Assembly (NCBI GenBank): GCA_028023455.1
Contig: JAQFVV010006310.1
Location: forward strand, 3,288,001-3,352,000
DNA length: 64,000 bases
Direction of reading: 5' to 3'
DNA from: Epiperipatus broadwayi
Taxonomy: Eukaryota; Onychophora; Udeonychophora; Euonychophora; Peripatidae
The notes below the pieces were generated by a model. That model saw only the letters and a program-made list of their open reading frames with translations, searched no databases and was not told the DNA's origin. Below are positions 21,529-35,455 of this stretch, in pieces. The position numbers and the translations under genes are program-made. Numbering within the stretch: the stretch's first letter is position 1; each line of letters starts with the position of its first letter.

Positions 21529-22650
21529 ACGCAAATGGATAAGTGAGCGATTTGTTTTATAACTAATTTAAAAGATAGCAATTTAATTTGTTCTAATATT
21601 TAATCATGGTTTAAGAGAGTTTAGAGGACAAATAATTTGCTTCTCCTGATTTAATATCTATTTTAAAGATTGGTAAAAAATATATACATACTTTATAGGT
21701 ATTTCTTTAAAATATAAACAATTTTATATTTAAAAAAAAGTATCATCAATAAAGTAGTGTAATAATATTTTAGGTCAAGGTATATTATTAAATTTAGATA
21801 GAATAACTTAATAAAAGAACAATAATCGTATAGGAATAGGAATACACATATGTCAGGTACAATGTGTGTGCCCATATGAGAAAGTTCTAAGAGCTGAAAT
21901 AAAAGACCACCATTAACCAATATAATTTTAAATTAAAGAGTATAGTAGCTTAGTATGCAAATATAATCAGGAATTACTGTACTAAGATTTAGATGCTTGC
22001 ATTAATCAGCATTGGTGATATATGTTTGAGGGCTTTATTATATAATTGCAGTTATATATAAGCTTTTATTACTAGTTGTACTAATTCAGTATCTTTTTTA
22101 ATATTCCAAGAATCATGTGTTTGTTCTAAGAATAAAAGAGTTTTAGTAGCAAGAAAATAATAAGAGATCGGATTCAAACTCTGATCACGTCTGTGAATTT
22201 TTATTAGATTGTGTAGATATACATTTACCCAAATTTACATTCGAAGTGTACTGTAAGACTAAAATTTATTTTGAGGATATATGTGATGACTGCGAATCTA
22301 AAAGGGATTAAATCAATGGATTATTGTTTGAGTGTCCTTAATGCGTGAAATTATATATGCATTAAAGGTGTTGGCATTTATTCAGGACTATCAATGCTTG
22401 ATCACCTGTGTTTATATAATTAAAATTTTTAATTTAAAAGCTTGTTGAAAAAAAAATTATTTGAAAGATGCATCGTTTTTTTTTAATGGGATATTTATTT
22501 TCAACGTTAAAGAAACATTTGATTTAAAATGACTTTTGAGTTAAGAAGAAAATTGCAGATTGTGTGTCTGAAATAAGAATCAGAAAGTTAACATTGTTTC
22601 AAGTATGATTAATAATATGCCAATTATATTGTTAATGATAGTAAAAAATG

Positions 22651-22871
22651 TATGTGGACAGCCATGACAAGATATGTGTCTTCTTAACACAACTTGAAAT
22701 ATGACTATCACTGATGATTCATTATTCTGAAATAAGTTTTAACAAATTTGGATCAGTAAGAAATGTATGTGGACAACCATAACAAGACATGTGTCTTCTT
22801 AACATGACTTGAAATATGACTGTCGGTGATGATTCATTATTTGGAATAAGTTTTAACAAATTTGGATCAGT
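22651..22871 (+). repeat. Tandem duplication of a 114-bp segment
   Basis: GTATGTGGACAGCCATGACA at 22651 reappears as GTATGTGGACAACCATAACA at 22765. Both copies continue through TGTGTCTTCTTAACA, CTTGAAATATGACT, TGATGATTCATTATT and AACAAATTTGGATCAGT with few differences. It is a recent local duplication, with no coding sense seen. Confidence 0.85.
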
Positions 22872-25800
22872 CATCCAGTGTTCTGCAATAATTTAAGTTA
22901 GCCCTAGATAACATTCCAATTTAACTAATCCCGTTTTGTTTTCAGTAGTAGAATGATAAAGTGTTTCTGTAAAAATAAATTACAGATCAACAAGTATAAT
23001 TGCAAAAGTATTAATAACAATAATTTCATAGGACTTCTGGACACTAAGGTATGTACAGTTGTACTTACAATTGCCAAATGTTTCTATGTTCACAACTTTC
23101 ACACTATCTAATTTAAATAAATACATTAATAACTATTACTAATCATTCATTAAGTTAGAGATTATCATATTCCTAGACCAGATATAAACTCAGGGAATAA
23201 TTAATCCAATTTTATCTCTCTTTTTTCATGAAATAATTTTTTTTAAAATATAATTGAAATGTCCTCTCCATCACATATTCTTGAAACATATGAACAAAGA
23301 TGTCTGAAAATGATAAGCCAATTGAAGAATACTAGTTCACAGGAAATGCATTTTGGGATCATTTATCTTTTTTCAGGTATTGGCCATTTTTAAGATTTAT
23401 GAGCTTGAGTACGAAGATGGTAATGGAATCTTATTTACTTTACCTATCGATAATTTTTAGCTCAAGCCTTTAATACTCATAAGGAAGTAAACTATATCAA
23501 AAAAAATAACCATTACCAATAAGTGTTTTGGTATAACCAGTATAATGCAATTATTGTTTCTGTTCAATTTGATTTCTACTGTAAAAAAAATAATGAGTTT
23601 GTATAATAAAATGAAAATTTTATGAAGCTTGAGTATTGGAAATAACAGAATCCATGTACCATAATCTCCAACATCTACCATTATACCAAATCATGAAGGG
23701 TAATGTATATAATCTGGACATTGAATTGGAGTCTTTAATATCCTAATTTACTTTGGTTTTTCTGGCTCTTCTTTTTTTTTTGGGGGGGGGGTGACTTTTG
23801 CTGATTTTATTACGATAATACACTTCATATAATAATATTCATTGTTTGAAATTTGAATGAAAAATACAAAGTTCTGTAGCAGATTGCATAGATTAGTTGT
23901 GGATAATTTTATCATTGACAGTTGATTGATTGGTTATCACAAATGAGGTTGGAATTTGATAAAACTTGTATTGATTTTAGTTGAATTATAGGTTTATCTT
24001 TAATATTATTATATAGTGACCTTAGTGAAATCATCATTTTCAATATCATTAGATTGATAACACAAGATTTGCTGATGTCTCTGTACTGATATCATTATTA
24101 AATTTATTTTGTTATTGGATATAAGTTGATGATTTTTTGTGACTATAACTGATTATTTGGTCATATACAGAAGTGTCCAAGAATTTGAAATCTATTTTTA
24201 ATTATACGGTTATTAATGGGCAGTAAATGGTAATTGGTCTGGATGTAATAATAAAAGCAGCTAATTTGCCTTGTGAAGGAAACTTATTATGTAGCATCAT
24301 CATGAGACATTGTCTATATGCCAAGTTTGAGTCAAAATTTATTAGCTTTTGGTTTTAATTACTCACTCATCATTAATTGTTAGTTTTTTTTTAGCCGGAA
24401 TATAATTGTTGTTTATTGGAAAACATCACCTAGGCAAAGTACTTGAATGTTTAACTACAATAAAAAGATCTAAATCTTTTTAAAAATATGAGAATTTTGC
24501 ATAACTAATATAATCATTAGCGGTCTTGTAACACAAAAGAGTGATACAAATCATTTCTATCATCAAGATCAGCTATATTGATGAAGATTTTATGAGAATA
24601 TATTTTCCTATGTCTGAGTTATCAGTGTATAGAATTATTGAAGAGACTTTGCATAGCTGAAGATCTCCTTCCAGTTTGAATTAAGTAACTGTTTGTTGTG
24701 ATTTATGATATAATTGAAAATTGTAAGGTTTTTAAATATTATCTTAGATTTTGTTTTTACTATACTTAGAAATCTTTAATTTCTTTCATGACTTTTTATG
24801 TATTGAGTCTGTTGGCTAATATGGGTTGAAGAAAAAGCTTTCATTCCTGCAATGTTTAATATTAAATTCTAAATTATAAGAATTTTACTATATAAAATGA
24901 ACAGAATATGTTAACTACAGATAACTGATGTTATTTTTAAGGAAAAGTCATCATGTAGGTTTCATTTCTGAACATCCCCTCTCCCATTTTTTTAGTTTAC
25001 CAGTGCCACTATAAAAACAAATTTAAAAAAAAATTGTATGCTGTTCTTGATTGTCACTATAATTGTTTGAGGGAAAGATGATGAAATAGGTTTGAGCATT
25101 TTCTTAGATGTTATTATTATTTATTATTCATTCATGAATTAAATCACTGTAACCCCAGAAAGAAAGAAAAAAGTTAAAACTGTTTTGTTATTAGTGTACA
25201 AACAATATCACATATACTTTCTCATTGTCCCAAAATCTGGGATTTTTTTTTCTTCTTTCATTGATGTCTTTTGATTTCTTTCATGGCAAACTTTTCTTTA
25301 ATGAAAAACTTCAACATCTTGCCTAATTGTAATTCTCCATAATAACCTCAATCCTAACCTCCCAATGAAGGCAATCAATATCACACCTGTTTAGAGCGTC
25401 TTTGAAATAGGATTAAGCTTATCATAAATAATTTTAAACGCTCCGTTTTATTCATTCACTTCTCATATCTAATCTAAGAAAAACATATCTTCAAAATAAA
25501 TAGAATTAATAGATCACATTTCTTATCATTGCCATTAGTCTTACAATCATGTAATTGTTTTGAGACTCTTACAGAACATCCTCATATGAAATTTTTTTGA
25601 ATGTCTTTACATTTTAACAATAAAAAATCAATGCCTTTTTTCTTTTTAATAAACTATGCAAAATCAATTTATCTGTTCAATGTTAATTTTTTTTAAAAAA
25701 TTCAATTTTGATATATGATTTTTGTATGTGCATTTTATATCGTCATGTTATGATTCTAAAATGGGGAGTAAAAAAATTAAAGGAAGAATCAAAAAATGAT

Positions 25801-26127
25801 TACATATATAATGAATAATTGGTAATGATTGAATGGAAGAGAAAACATAAAATGACAAGAGTATGGACATTGCCGATCATGATATTCAAATATTATCAAC
25901 ATATCATAGTATTTTATTATATAATTATTTTATGTTGCTTTCAGGAAAAGTATTTATTATTTTTTATAAGTACATATGAATAGTTATATCCAGATTATCA
26001 CTAAAAGTATATGAAATTGTGAAAACATAGTTTTGTTTTTATTTTTCTGTACAATTTGAATTATATCTGTGTATTATTGCATATGGCACATGTAGCCAAT
26101 ATTGTTGTTGTTATTTTTTATTTATAG

Positions 26128-26247
26128 GATTCTGAAATTCTTAATCGTAGATCTTTATCACCAGATGAACCTATGGGCAAACCCAAGAGTGCACCAAGTA
26201 GCCCTACATCTACTCGTCGACCATTTACATTACATACTTCTAGTATT
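26128..26247 (+). CDS. DENND1: DENND1/connecdenn, internal exon (40 residues, serine/proline-rich linker)
   Basis: The 120-nt exon lies between TTTATAG and donor GTAAGA, in phase 0 at both ends. It encodes DSEILNRRSLSPDEPMGKPK, then SAPSSPTSTRR and PFTLHTSSI. The arrangement resembles the vertebrate DENND1A linker with '...APTPEEQLPK...DRRPITVHFG', where RRPFTLH aligns with RRPITVH. The linker is predicted to be disordered and rich in SP sites (SLSP, SSP), so phosphorylation is plausible. Confidence 0.75.
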
Positions 26248-26556
26248 GTAAGATTGTCTTTATCTTATTTTTGAATAATGAGAATTTATTTAATTTAATA
26301 ATTCCTAGATGAAATACGTTTTTATGATTTTTTAAATTAATTTTGGAACTATTTTTATATCTTCTTACTTTACTACAGCTAAATTTTTAATTAATTGTCA
26401 TTTTAAGTGAAAAATTGGTGGATTGCAAAAGTTATGATTAATTACTTAATATAATTATTATCCTGTTTATTTATTAATTCAAACTTCATTTAATTCACAT
26501 TTTATAACTTGAATTGTTGGTCATTATTTTTTATTTGCCGTTTATTGTGTTTTTAG

Positions 26557-26621
26557 CTCAGTGAAGAAAAGATAAATATTGGAGACTCACTAGTATTAAA
26601 GCATCAAGACTCTTTTGATGG
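26557..26621 (+). CDS. DENND1: DENND1/connecdenn, internal exon (21 residues plus split Gly codon)
   Basis: The 65-nt exon lies between TTTTTAG and donor GTTAGT. It encodes LSEEKINIGDSLVLKHQDSF then D, and ends in GG of a split glycine codon. The codon is completed by the A that begins the exon at 40130, which keeps the frame. There are no strong family landmarks; the call rests on position, phase and splice sites. The preceding intron is only 309 bp. Confidence 0.65.
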
Positions 26622-26930
26622 GTTAGTCAATCTTTTTCATACCATTTTTAAATGTTCAAAAGATAAAAAAACAAATATTACATTTTGATCCAAGTTTATT
26701 TCATTTATTTTTTTATCATGTTTGACAGAAATTATTGTTGTGTGCCATTTGATTACAAACATTTGCAAGAATGTTGAAATTTCCAAATAGTCATTCAGCC
26801 TATATAATTTATATTTTTGATATATGTAATACAATTATTTTTGACATTCATATACTGTAATACCTATAATACAATTTAATTTAAAATTACATATATCAGG
26901 ACATCCCAAAATGTTCAGCAAAAAATAGAA

Positions 26931-27545
26931 TAATATAATTATGTAAATAAGCATTTATTTATATAGCGAGATGTTTATAATTGTAATACATTAAATATCA
27001 GCCTTTTACAGCTATTATACATGCGCTTTTACGAGTGTTAAATAATAAATGAGTACTTTCACTGCCAATACAAGATATAGCATTTAAGAAAGAATAAAAT
27101 GAATCACTTATTCTTTCCGAACCCAAATGTATTCATTTATTATTTAACACTCGTAAAAGCGCATGTATAATAGTTGTAAAAGACTGATATTTAATGTATT
27201 ACAATTATAAACATCACGCTATATAAATAAATGCTTATTTACATATGTTTAAGTTTCATTTGAAAGTGAAGTTTAGTAAATTCTAATTTCGTCGACGTCA
27301 TTCAGTCAGACAACGCGAACTGTAATTTAAAGTGAATGATCTATCTTCACGCTTTCTTTGCCAGTACTTAAGATTTGCCCATATATTTGGGTTCAGAAAG
27401 AATAAGTGATTCATTTTATTCTTTCTTAGATGCTATATCTTGTATTGGCAGTGAAAGTATTCATTTATTATTTAACACTCGTAAAAGCGCATGTATAATA
27501 GCTGTAAAAGGCTGATATTTAATGTATTATAGTAATATAATTATG
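26931..27545. mobile_element. Three-armed foldback element with 13-bp flanking direct repeat
   Basis: Bases 26944-27124 form a left arm. 27125-27246 is the reverse complement of about 26941-27050, and 27399-27532 is the reverse complement of about 26990-27124. All share ACACTCGTAAAAGCGCATGT or its complement. A unique spacer (27247-27398) separates the second and third arms. TAATATAATTATG is present at both 26931-26943 and 27533-27545, consistent with a target-site duplication. There is no coding sequence. It may be a MITE in which one arm was duplicated by nested insertion or by template switching. Confidence 0.75.
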
Positions 27546-29794
27546 AAAAAGGTAGTTTAGAGAGAACACATTTATTTATGTATGTACTGTATTGTGTTCC
27601 TATTTAGGTGAGCATATGTGTGAATGTGTTTGCTCAATTATTTTCTCTCTCAAAAGAATAAAACTTATTGTCCTTCTCCATTTTTTTTTATATAATGAAC
27701 ATTGCTGATGAACTACAAAAGGATACAAGGTTAAACTTTTAAACTCTGTTTATTTGCCTATACAGATATCAGCAGCCATTTTCTTGTAACATTTTGCAAT
27801 CACAGTGACAGTATTTGTACAGTGAATTAGAAAATTAAAATTTTAAAATGGCTTCAAATTTTTATGGTTTTTAAGTTTATACTAATTTCTGAATCCATTT
27901 GTCCATTTCTTATTAATAGCTTGAACTCACCCTTTTTGCTAAAGTATTTATATAAATTCAACACTTTCGTAATCAGTAGATTATTGTTTATCAGAATTTT
28001 TTTTTTGTTGTTATATTCTTTACACACAAATTTAATACTTTTTCATTTTTTATTAAATACATATCACTTACTGTGAATGTTACTTTAGCAATTTCATGAA
28101 CCCAAGTAATCTTAGCATTTATTTCATTTTTTATTTATCCTTTCACAAATAGGGTTTTTCTTTTTATTGGATACTTGCTATCCCTAGTGCAAGGGGTTTT
28201 TTCTTTGCTATTGAAATTGAATCAATTATTATTATTTTATCACATATCTAGAGCTTTTTTTAGGTTTGATACAATTACTGCCATCATTTATTTTAAACTT
28301 TGTAGCCATTTTAATTGAAATTTTATTTTTAATTTGTAATAGCAAGATGAGTGCACCCTGCTCTGTAGCAAAAACATGACAGTCTAAGTAAAAGTCTCAC
28401 TATATGAAACAAAATAATTATGAAGGTTATTGAATCCACAGATTTGATAACACAGGTTAATTAAGATGCATCACTTATATATGTTTGTGTATATACGTAT
28501 AATATATAAATTCATTTTCTGAATATTATATGTCACAGAAGTGTTCTGTGATGATAATAGTCTTCCAATAAATACATGAATGACTACATATCTTTCTTTA
28601 ATGGATTTGAAATTATTAGTTGCTTTTAACTTTAGATAATAGATTTTTTTTTTTAAATGAAAAGATCAAAATATCTGTTAATAAGAACAAATCATTTACT
28701 TCAGCTGCTCATACAGTATAAAACAGGAGTGACTGCAATGCCATCTATTGTAAGCTATATAATCATTGATTGGTCAAATGTACTTAGAATCTTCATCTCT
28801 CACACAAATTTCTGGCTTTAGAATTTATCAATAAAAGTTTGCATCGCAAGTATTATTGATAAAAGCCAGAAATCCATTTGAGGATTGAGCTCTAAATACA
28901 TCTGATAATCACTAATTACTCAAGCTTACAGTAAATTGCACTAGAGTAAAGAATTATTTTAATATATTTATTACTGTTTATATATGCATGACTCTTTTTT
29001 TATCATTCTCTTTTCACCACACATGCTTGAAATACAGCACTTGTTAAGTGAAATTATATATATGCTAAATAATATACTTGAGCAATGATATATTTGAGGA
29101 CTTATGAAATGACTTTGGCCTACTGAAAAAACTAATTGAGTCAAAATGCATATTAGAAGTCACATGTACATTTTTCCCCAAAACAATCATTAAAGATTAT
29201 TTACATGCATTTATAGACAAAATCTGGTGAAAATAAAGTTACTTACTACTTAAATAAAAAATGTCTTTAAATAGTAGGCTGTAGTTCAAATATTCCTGGT
29301 ATTACTCAACAGCATGTCACTTGTCAGGTGATAAGAACTGGATTACTGTTTTATTTTTAGTTTGACCTTTAGCTAATATTAACTAATGGACATTTGCTGA
29401 CCAATATCAGATGATTATTTAAATCGGCTAAGGACTTGATACCTGAAAGAAATTATGATTAGATAGTTATATATATATAATCTGCTTGTCTTATATTTTT
29501 TGTTGTTGTTATTTATTAAAAGTTTTGACTAATGTTAAGATCTTAAATTTAATTTCATTACTGCTGTGGAAAACAATCGATCAATAATAAGGACAGTCAG
29601 ATATTCTTTAATTTCTGTTTGTACAATCTGTTAAACAAAAAATTAAATGTTTTTTTTTTGCTCCGAGTTCATAAGAAATTTGAATACCGAAAATAATGAG
29701 ATTGAGCCGTAATTTGTAGATCTTGAGCTTCAGAGTCTGTCACAATACAAATTATGCTGGTAAAAAAAAAAAAAAATCAAGTAGTTTATTGTTT

Positions 29795-29893
29795 GAAAGG
29801 TCAGAAAAAGTTTAAGCATCGGAAGTGAGAGCTTGGCTGTGGTCCGTGGACTTTCTCTGCCCTTCTATCACTGCACCAAACCATGCAGGGAAG
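29795..29893 (-). repeat. tRNA-derived SINE copy (family A), minus strand
   Basis: The reverse complement reads CCCTGCATGGTTTGGTGCAG, then TGATAGAAGG and AAAGTCCACGGACCAC. It parallels CCTGCTTGGTTTAGTGCAG, TGGTAGAG and AAAGTCCTTGGATCA of the copy at 57959. The tail is diverged. Confidence 0.65.
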
Positions 29894-32372
29894 TTATTTT
29901 TTTGAATAACATAGATAAACGTTTTAAATATATTTATTAGTAGAATTAATGTCATTACCAATCTCCTACTAGTATTCATATATCAACGTTCTTTAAAAAT
30001 TGATTGTGTGGTTGTTAGTGTGTCAGTTTTCTTTCATATTTGATCTTATCTTTGTTTCTTGATATGTGTCTTGCTTTTGTTATCTATGATACAAAGAAAG
30101 GTCTAATTGTAATATGATTTTTTTATTATGATATTGATGCTTTTGTTCATTTATTACTATAATTCTTAAATTAACAAAGTGATAACCAAAATTTAAAACT
30201 TCTAAAATCTAATCATCAAGTTTTTTTCCCAAATACAATCCAGTCTTTTTAAAAATTCATAAAATTTCTTTATTTATGCTTTGAACTTGTTTTATTTTAC
30301 TGGGATGATTTAAATATTAAGTTAATTTAAATATTATTTTAAAATAAGAAAAATAATAAATATAGTTCAAATAATAGAAAAGGAATTTATAAAATATAAT
30401 GTTTATACTGACAAATAATAATGGGAATATTAGTTATATTGGGACCATAATGAACAAGTTTAGAACTAAATCGTAGCTAGGGTGGGCAAACTAGAATATT
30501 AGTGCAATTTATGCACATGTGTAAGATTATTTTTTTTTAAATTTTGCCACAAAAAAAAAAATTGAAGTAAAATAAAATTTTATTCTGAACATAACTTTTA
30601 ATCAAAATATTTGTTATGAAATTATTTGATGTCTTGTAAACAATGCATGGTAATGAAAACTGTTTCAAACAAACGTATTAGATTTGTTATTCTTTATATT
30701 CTTTGTTAAATAAAGTTTTTCATAAAATGCATGCCTTATGAGCTATCACAAGTCACAAAATCTGTGGATTATTCAATATATTGTGAAATCAGTGAATTTT
30801 ACAGAAAATTATTTTAGATAATAATATCTTCAATTTTGATTCTGAATATTTTTTTGTCAAATAAAATTTTCACATGTAACATCAGTTTTTGAATTATCAG
30901 TAAATGAGGGGTGTTGAATTGCATCAAAGCAGAATTTCTCATTAATGGATATTGTTGCCCACAAAAATTGTGGCATCAAAATTTCATTACAAAATTTTGT
31001 TTCATTCTCAAATTATTGTGGGAAGAAAATTCAGTTACATATGAATGTATAGAAACACATATGTACATATATATGGTGATGGACATCATCCTAAAATTGC
31101 CTGAAACAGATTTTAAAAGTTTTATTTCATGAAAATTCATTGAAAATAGAAAGTCTGTTTCCAACATAATAACATGGTTCCCCCCTCCCCATTATGATTA
31201 TCTCATGTATCATAGAGTAAAATATCTTTTTACATGTAGTCCGATATGGATGATAAAAAAATTTCTGTAGCCCATGGTCAAAAAAAATTTTTTACTTCTG
31301 TTTTAAGGAATTTATAAATATTTTAATATGATATTATAATAACTGAAATTGTCAAATCTTATCAAAAAAGTTTGATTGAAAAAGCTCCATATATAGAAAA
31401 AGAACAATCTATTTTAAACAAAATAAGTCATAGGAAATGCAAAATATTAAATAATATTTTAAACTTAAGAATGCTGATAAATAAATCATTGAAAAGAAAT
31501 GTTTCAATAAAACATAGTATAAATAAACATACAAGCATGTATATATTAATTAATGGAATAGACCTTATAAATTACCTTATATGGAAATGAATTCCTAAGA
31601 CACTAATTAATTGTATAGATCTAAAACCTTACAGATATGGAAATAAATTCCTAAGAGAAATTTCATTGTATGAGAACAAAGCAGAAATAAAAATATTCCA
31701 GAAAAACAAAAGAAGAAATAATTTATAAATTGATAGGAAAAAAGGATTCACTCTTTCTGTGATTGCTGCTACTGTTCCACAAATTGTTCAGCAGCAGATT
31801 ATCATTGGAGGATTTTTGTTCCCAGGACCTCAGCCCCTGTAGGTAACTAAGACAACTAGTACTTTTAACAGACTGCCTCAGTCTTATTGTTTTAAATGCC
31901 TCAAAAGGCTCTTAGAGGTTTATGTGATAAAGATGATAGATGGTAGTGAAGCTAAAGTGAATAATAGCTTACCTAAACTTTATAAACAATAAGCTAGTTA
32001 ATAATTAACCTGTGAATTAAGTTTTCTCAAATGCAAACTTTATATTTGTGTTAAAGATCAGTATAGTAATTCTTTTTCATAATTGTTAATAAATTATTAT
32101 TGCTAAATATATATGTGCTGTTATTCTGTTGAGTTTTATTGTATATTTGTTTCCTGGTCACCCAGTCATAATTGAGGTACAGCAAATTATTGACACAGTC
32201 ACATTGAACCTGTGAATAGCAAATAAGCTTTAAAAAGCCAAATTATTGGCAGTTGCTGTTGTTCGAACCTAGGGAAATAGGAAAGAGTTTAAGCCATTAT
32301 TAAGCTTTTGGCAGTCAAGTTTTCGAACTTAGGGAGAAAAGTACAGAATTATAGTCATTAAATTTAGTAGTA

Positions 32373-33310
32373 ATGCTAATTATTCAGTTAATCAGTCATG
32401 AGTGCTTTTGGCAGAATTGCATACCTGAATTCGAGATCAGCAATGCATCTGAATGGCTGTTGTATACTACGCAGTTACAAAACTTCTTTACATTGAACAG
32501 TATTGAAGGTAACAAAAGGAAAGTAGCTGCACTTATGTGTTTTGCTGATATTAAAGTGATAGAGATCATAAATAGATTGTTTGAGATACCTATTACTAAG
32601 AAAGTAAAGTATGAGGATCTAATGGAGAAATAAAGCAATCATTTCAGCCCTCGTCTATCATGGCACACAGCTTGCTTAACCTTGCAAAGAAGGAAGCAGC
32701 TGGAGAGTGAAAAAATTAAAGAATATAATGTAGCTTTTAGGGAATTAACCAAAGGTTGTGGATATGATGAATTCATGGGTGGAAATACTCATGGACCAGT
32801 AACTATGAGGAATGTCTAATGATAGGCTCAGACAACAATATCTCATGGAACCTGAGATTACACATGAGATGGCCATTAAGAAAGACATAGCGTACAAGTT
32901 AATGCTCAAACAGGTTCAGGTTTTTAGCACTAACAGAGATGAAACCCTAGAATGAGTGTGTTTAAGACATGACAGGAAAAACCTGTGCTGCTGAAAGCTG
33001 AAAAAAGTAAGAATGTTAGAATAACATGTTTTTGTTGTGGTAAAAGAGACCACATATTAAAAGAATGTAGGTGGTTTAAAGAGTCATGCTTTAAATGCGG
33101 AAAAAAAAGATCACTTAGCTCATATTTTCAAACAGGAAGGTAACTGGAAAGGCAAAAGTAAATCCCCTATGCAAAGAAATAAGGGAAAGTACCATACTAT
33201 TAAAAACATGGGCCCCCAAGTTCTAAATCAGTTTATGATGAAGCTGAGATTTTGTGGCAAAGAACTGTCGATGGAAATTGATAGTAGGTCAGGTATTTTT
33301 CTGATGTCAC
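32373..33310 (+). pseudogene. Gypsy-type gag and start of protease, decayed
   Basis: The frame 32373-32633 gives a capsid-like segment (ASEWLLYTTQLQNFFTLNSI ... KVAALMCFADIKVIEI) resembling Ty3/Gypsy gag. After a stop it continues with EKIKEYNVAFRELTKGCGYD and EITHEMAIKKDIAYKL. A CCHC zinc knuckle CFCCGKRDHILKEC is intact at 33027-33068 (C-x2-C-x4-H-x4-C). A second one, CFKCGKK..., breaks at an A8 run near 33101-33108. ELSMEIDSRSG (near 33265-33297) resembles the aspartic protease DSG/DTG region with an altered glycine. This is probably a separate insertion from the pol relic at 1-2110, since distance and intervening sequence do not connect them. LTRs were not identified. Confidence 0.75.
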
Positions 33311-35198
33311 TCACTGTTTAGCTGTATATGCAATAGCAATGAACAATGTTTTGTAAGAGAATATGTAACTAGGAGTCATTATGAGTAGAATTTTATGTAT
33401 TCTAAGTCAACTTCATAAGTGAAGAATGTCGAAATTCTCTTTTGCCCATGAGAGCTGCCATTATCTGGAAATTAATTTCTTCGAACTTAGACATGAATTC
33501 AATTATAGGTTTGATATCTAAATGACCAAATTTTACTTTTGAGAACTTTCTTGTTATTGCTTTTTACTTCACAACTCTAAATCTTTGCTTTCTGTGCAAT
33601 AAAAGCAAACTTCTTTTGTCTTGAAATTTCAACAAATCCTTGCTGTGTTTCTCCCATACACTATATAAATTTACATTATCAGCTTTGCTGTATGCCTGGT
33701 TTTCAATTCATCCTATATCTAGACCAGTTTATTTCTACTGGTGCCACTAAATCTAATGCATTTTGATGATGAATTATTATAATACATTTTTCCGCAATAA
33801 AAAAAAACTATATATAAAAAAAATTAAAACAAGTGGTCAAAAAGTATATAAAAATTAAATGGCCCTTTTTTTTTTAGGGGTTAGCACATGTCCCTGCTGG
33901 GAAATGAGTTCATGTCTTATAATTTTTGAAATTTTTTCAGAATGCAAGTTGACTTAGGATTTTTATTTTAGATAACAATCCCAGCTACCCATCCAGTGTT
34001 TCTTGATACATGAGTAAACTGGCTATTATTAGTTGGAAGATAAAGATTGGCTAGATGAGTGATGATGCAAAGCATTATTTGATGTAGTAATAGAGTAGCT
34101 GACTGGAGTCAATGTCCATATATCACATACCAGTTTTATCACTTCCAATATTTGAATTTCTTATGAATTCTCAAGCGATAAATCATTTTAATATTTTTTG
34201 ATATATATACATAATACAGTATATGTAATTTTCTAATGGAAATTATTGGTAAATAAATATTTAAATATTTTAATTTCTTTATATATATATATATATAATG
34301 ATTTGTTTATCTGATCCTATTTTATGCTTAGTACATTAAACTCCTATATTTTACCTGCAGTGTATTCTTTCTGAAAAGTGTCAAAGTTTAAAAAGTGGTT
34401 CTGTTTTTTTTTTTTAAAAAAAAAAAAATTATAAGATGATTTAAGCTCGTCTGTGATGAATATTTTTGTTGAAGTATATATCAAAGAAACCATCGTATTA
34501 TTCTCAGTTTCTGCAATAGAAATAATTAATAGTCATTTGTTTTCAAGCTTAGGTATTTTTGAATGTTAAATCATTAGTTTTGAGAATATAAAAAAAGTGA
34601 ATGTGTGCGCGTGCACAAATTCACTGTTCTTTACTAAAAAACAATAGCCAAAAATTAATCTGGGCATTGGGATATAACAGTGCTATCTAATGTGTATTGA
34701 TAATTCAAGTTTACAATATAATGGGGAGTAGAATAAATAAAGCAAATTATTGCTCCTGGTATTTATTGATAAGATAGATTATTTTGGAATTTTTTTTCCC
34801 CCAAAATTATATAGAAGCAATTGTTAACCAATGTTTTAGGAATATCTTTTGCTCATTTTTAGTTTGGTATGATAAATGCTCTGCAAATAATCTTCTCAGA
34901 CAAGGATTTAAAAACTTCCAATAACCAATATAAGCAAAGTGAGCCACATTCAATCGGTCCTTCCAGCTATCTGATCACCAACAAGTTGGGCAAGCCATAA
35001 TTGTAACCATAAAATAATACGATATGAAAGGAAATAAACAACAATGTATAAGATAAAATGTCATATAATTGCTAAGTTCAGTAGGTTTATACAATAAATG
35101 TCATATGCTACAATAAAAAGATCTATAGGGTGAGCAATTACAATAAAATATAATTAAAATACAAAGTAATATTATCAATAACTTAAGAGGAGGAGAGT

Positions 35199-35455
35199 GA
35201 CGTGACTTAAAAAGAAAGGTGAAAGAGGCTTGTTTTATTACTAGGGTTAGTCGTACCATCAACAGAAAAGACATGTGCTACAATATATCCAAGAAGTGGA
35301 ATATATAAAGTCATTTGCTAAATTTGCATTGCAGTTAACCACTTTCGTTAGTTACAATATGGCTATGTCTATGAGGGCTGTGTCCCTTGAAAGTGCTCAG
35401 CCACACTGATACATATTTATTTTGTATTATTGCAATATATAAAGAATTTAGAAAA
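35199..35455 (+). pseudogene. 3' fragment of a second PLE family (GIY-YIG C-terminus and 3' end)
   Basis: The translation around 35211-35310 reads KRKVKEACFIT...INRKDMCYNISKKW, matching KRKVKEACFIA...MNRKDTCYKISKKW at 53466-53580. The sequences also share a 3' tail (ATGAGGGCTGTGTCCCTTGA AAGTGCTC versus ATGAGAGCTAAGTTCTCTTG AAAGCGCTC). The coding part is the end of a PLE endonuclease protein. The fragment is 5'-truncated. Confidence 0.7.

Larger units (their letters stand above)
14743..26127 (+). other. DENND1 intron (11.4 kb) containing PLE and foldback repeats
   Basis: The intron runs from donor GTAGGA to acceptor TTTATAG. It contains the foldbacks at 14911 and 21304, the complete Penelope-like element at 16350-19471 in gene-sense orientation, a dispersed repeat at 20220, and a 114-bp tandem duplication at 22651. 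From about 22880 to 26127 I see only AT-rich sequence with homopolymer runs such as T9G9 near 23771-23790. Confidence 0.65.
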
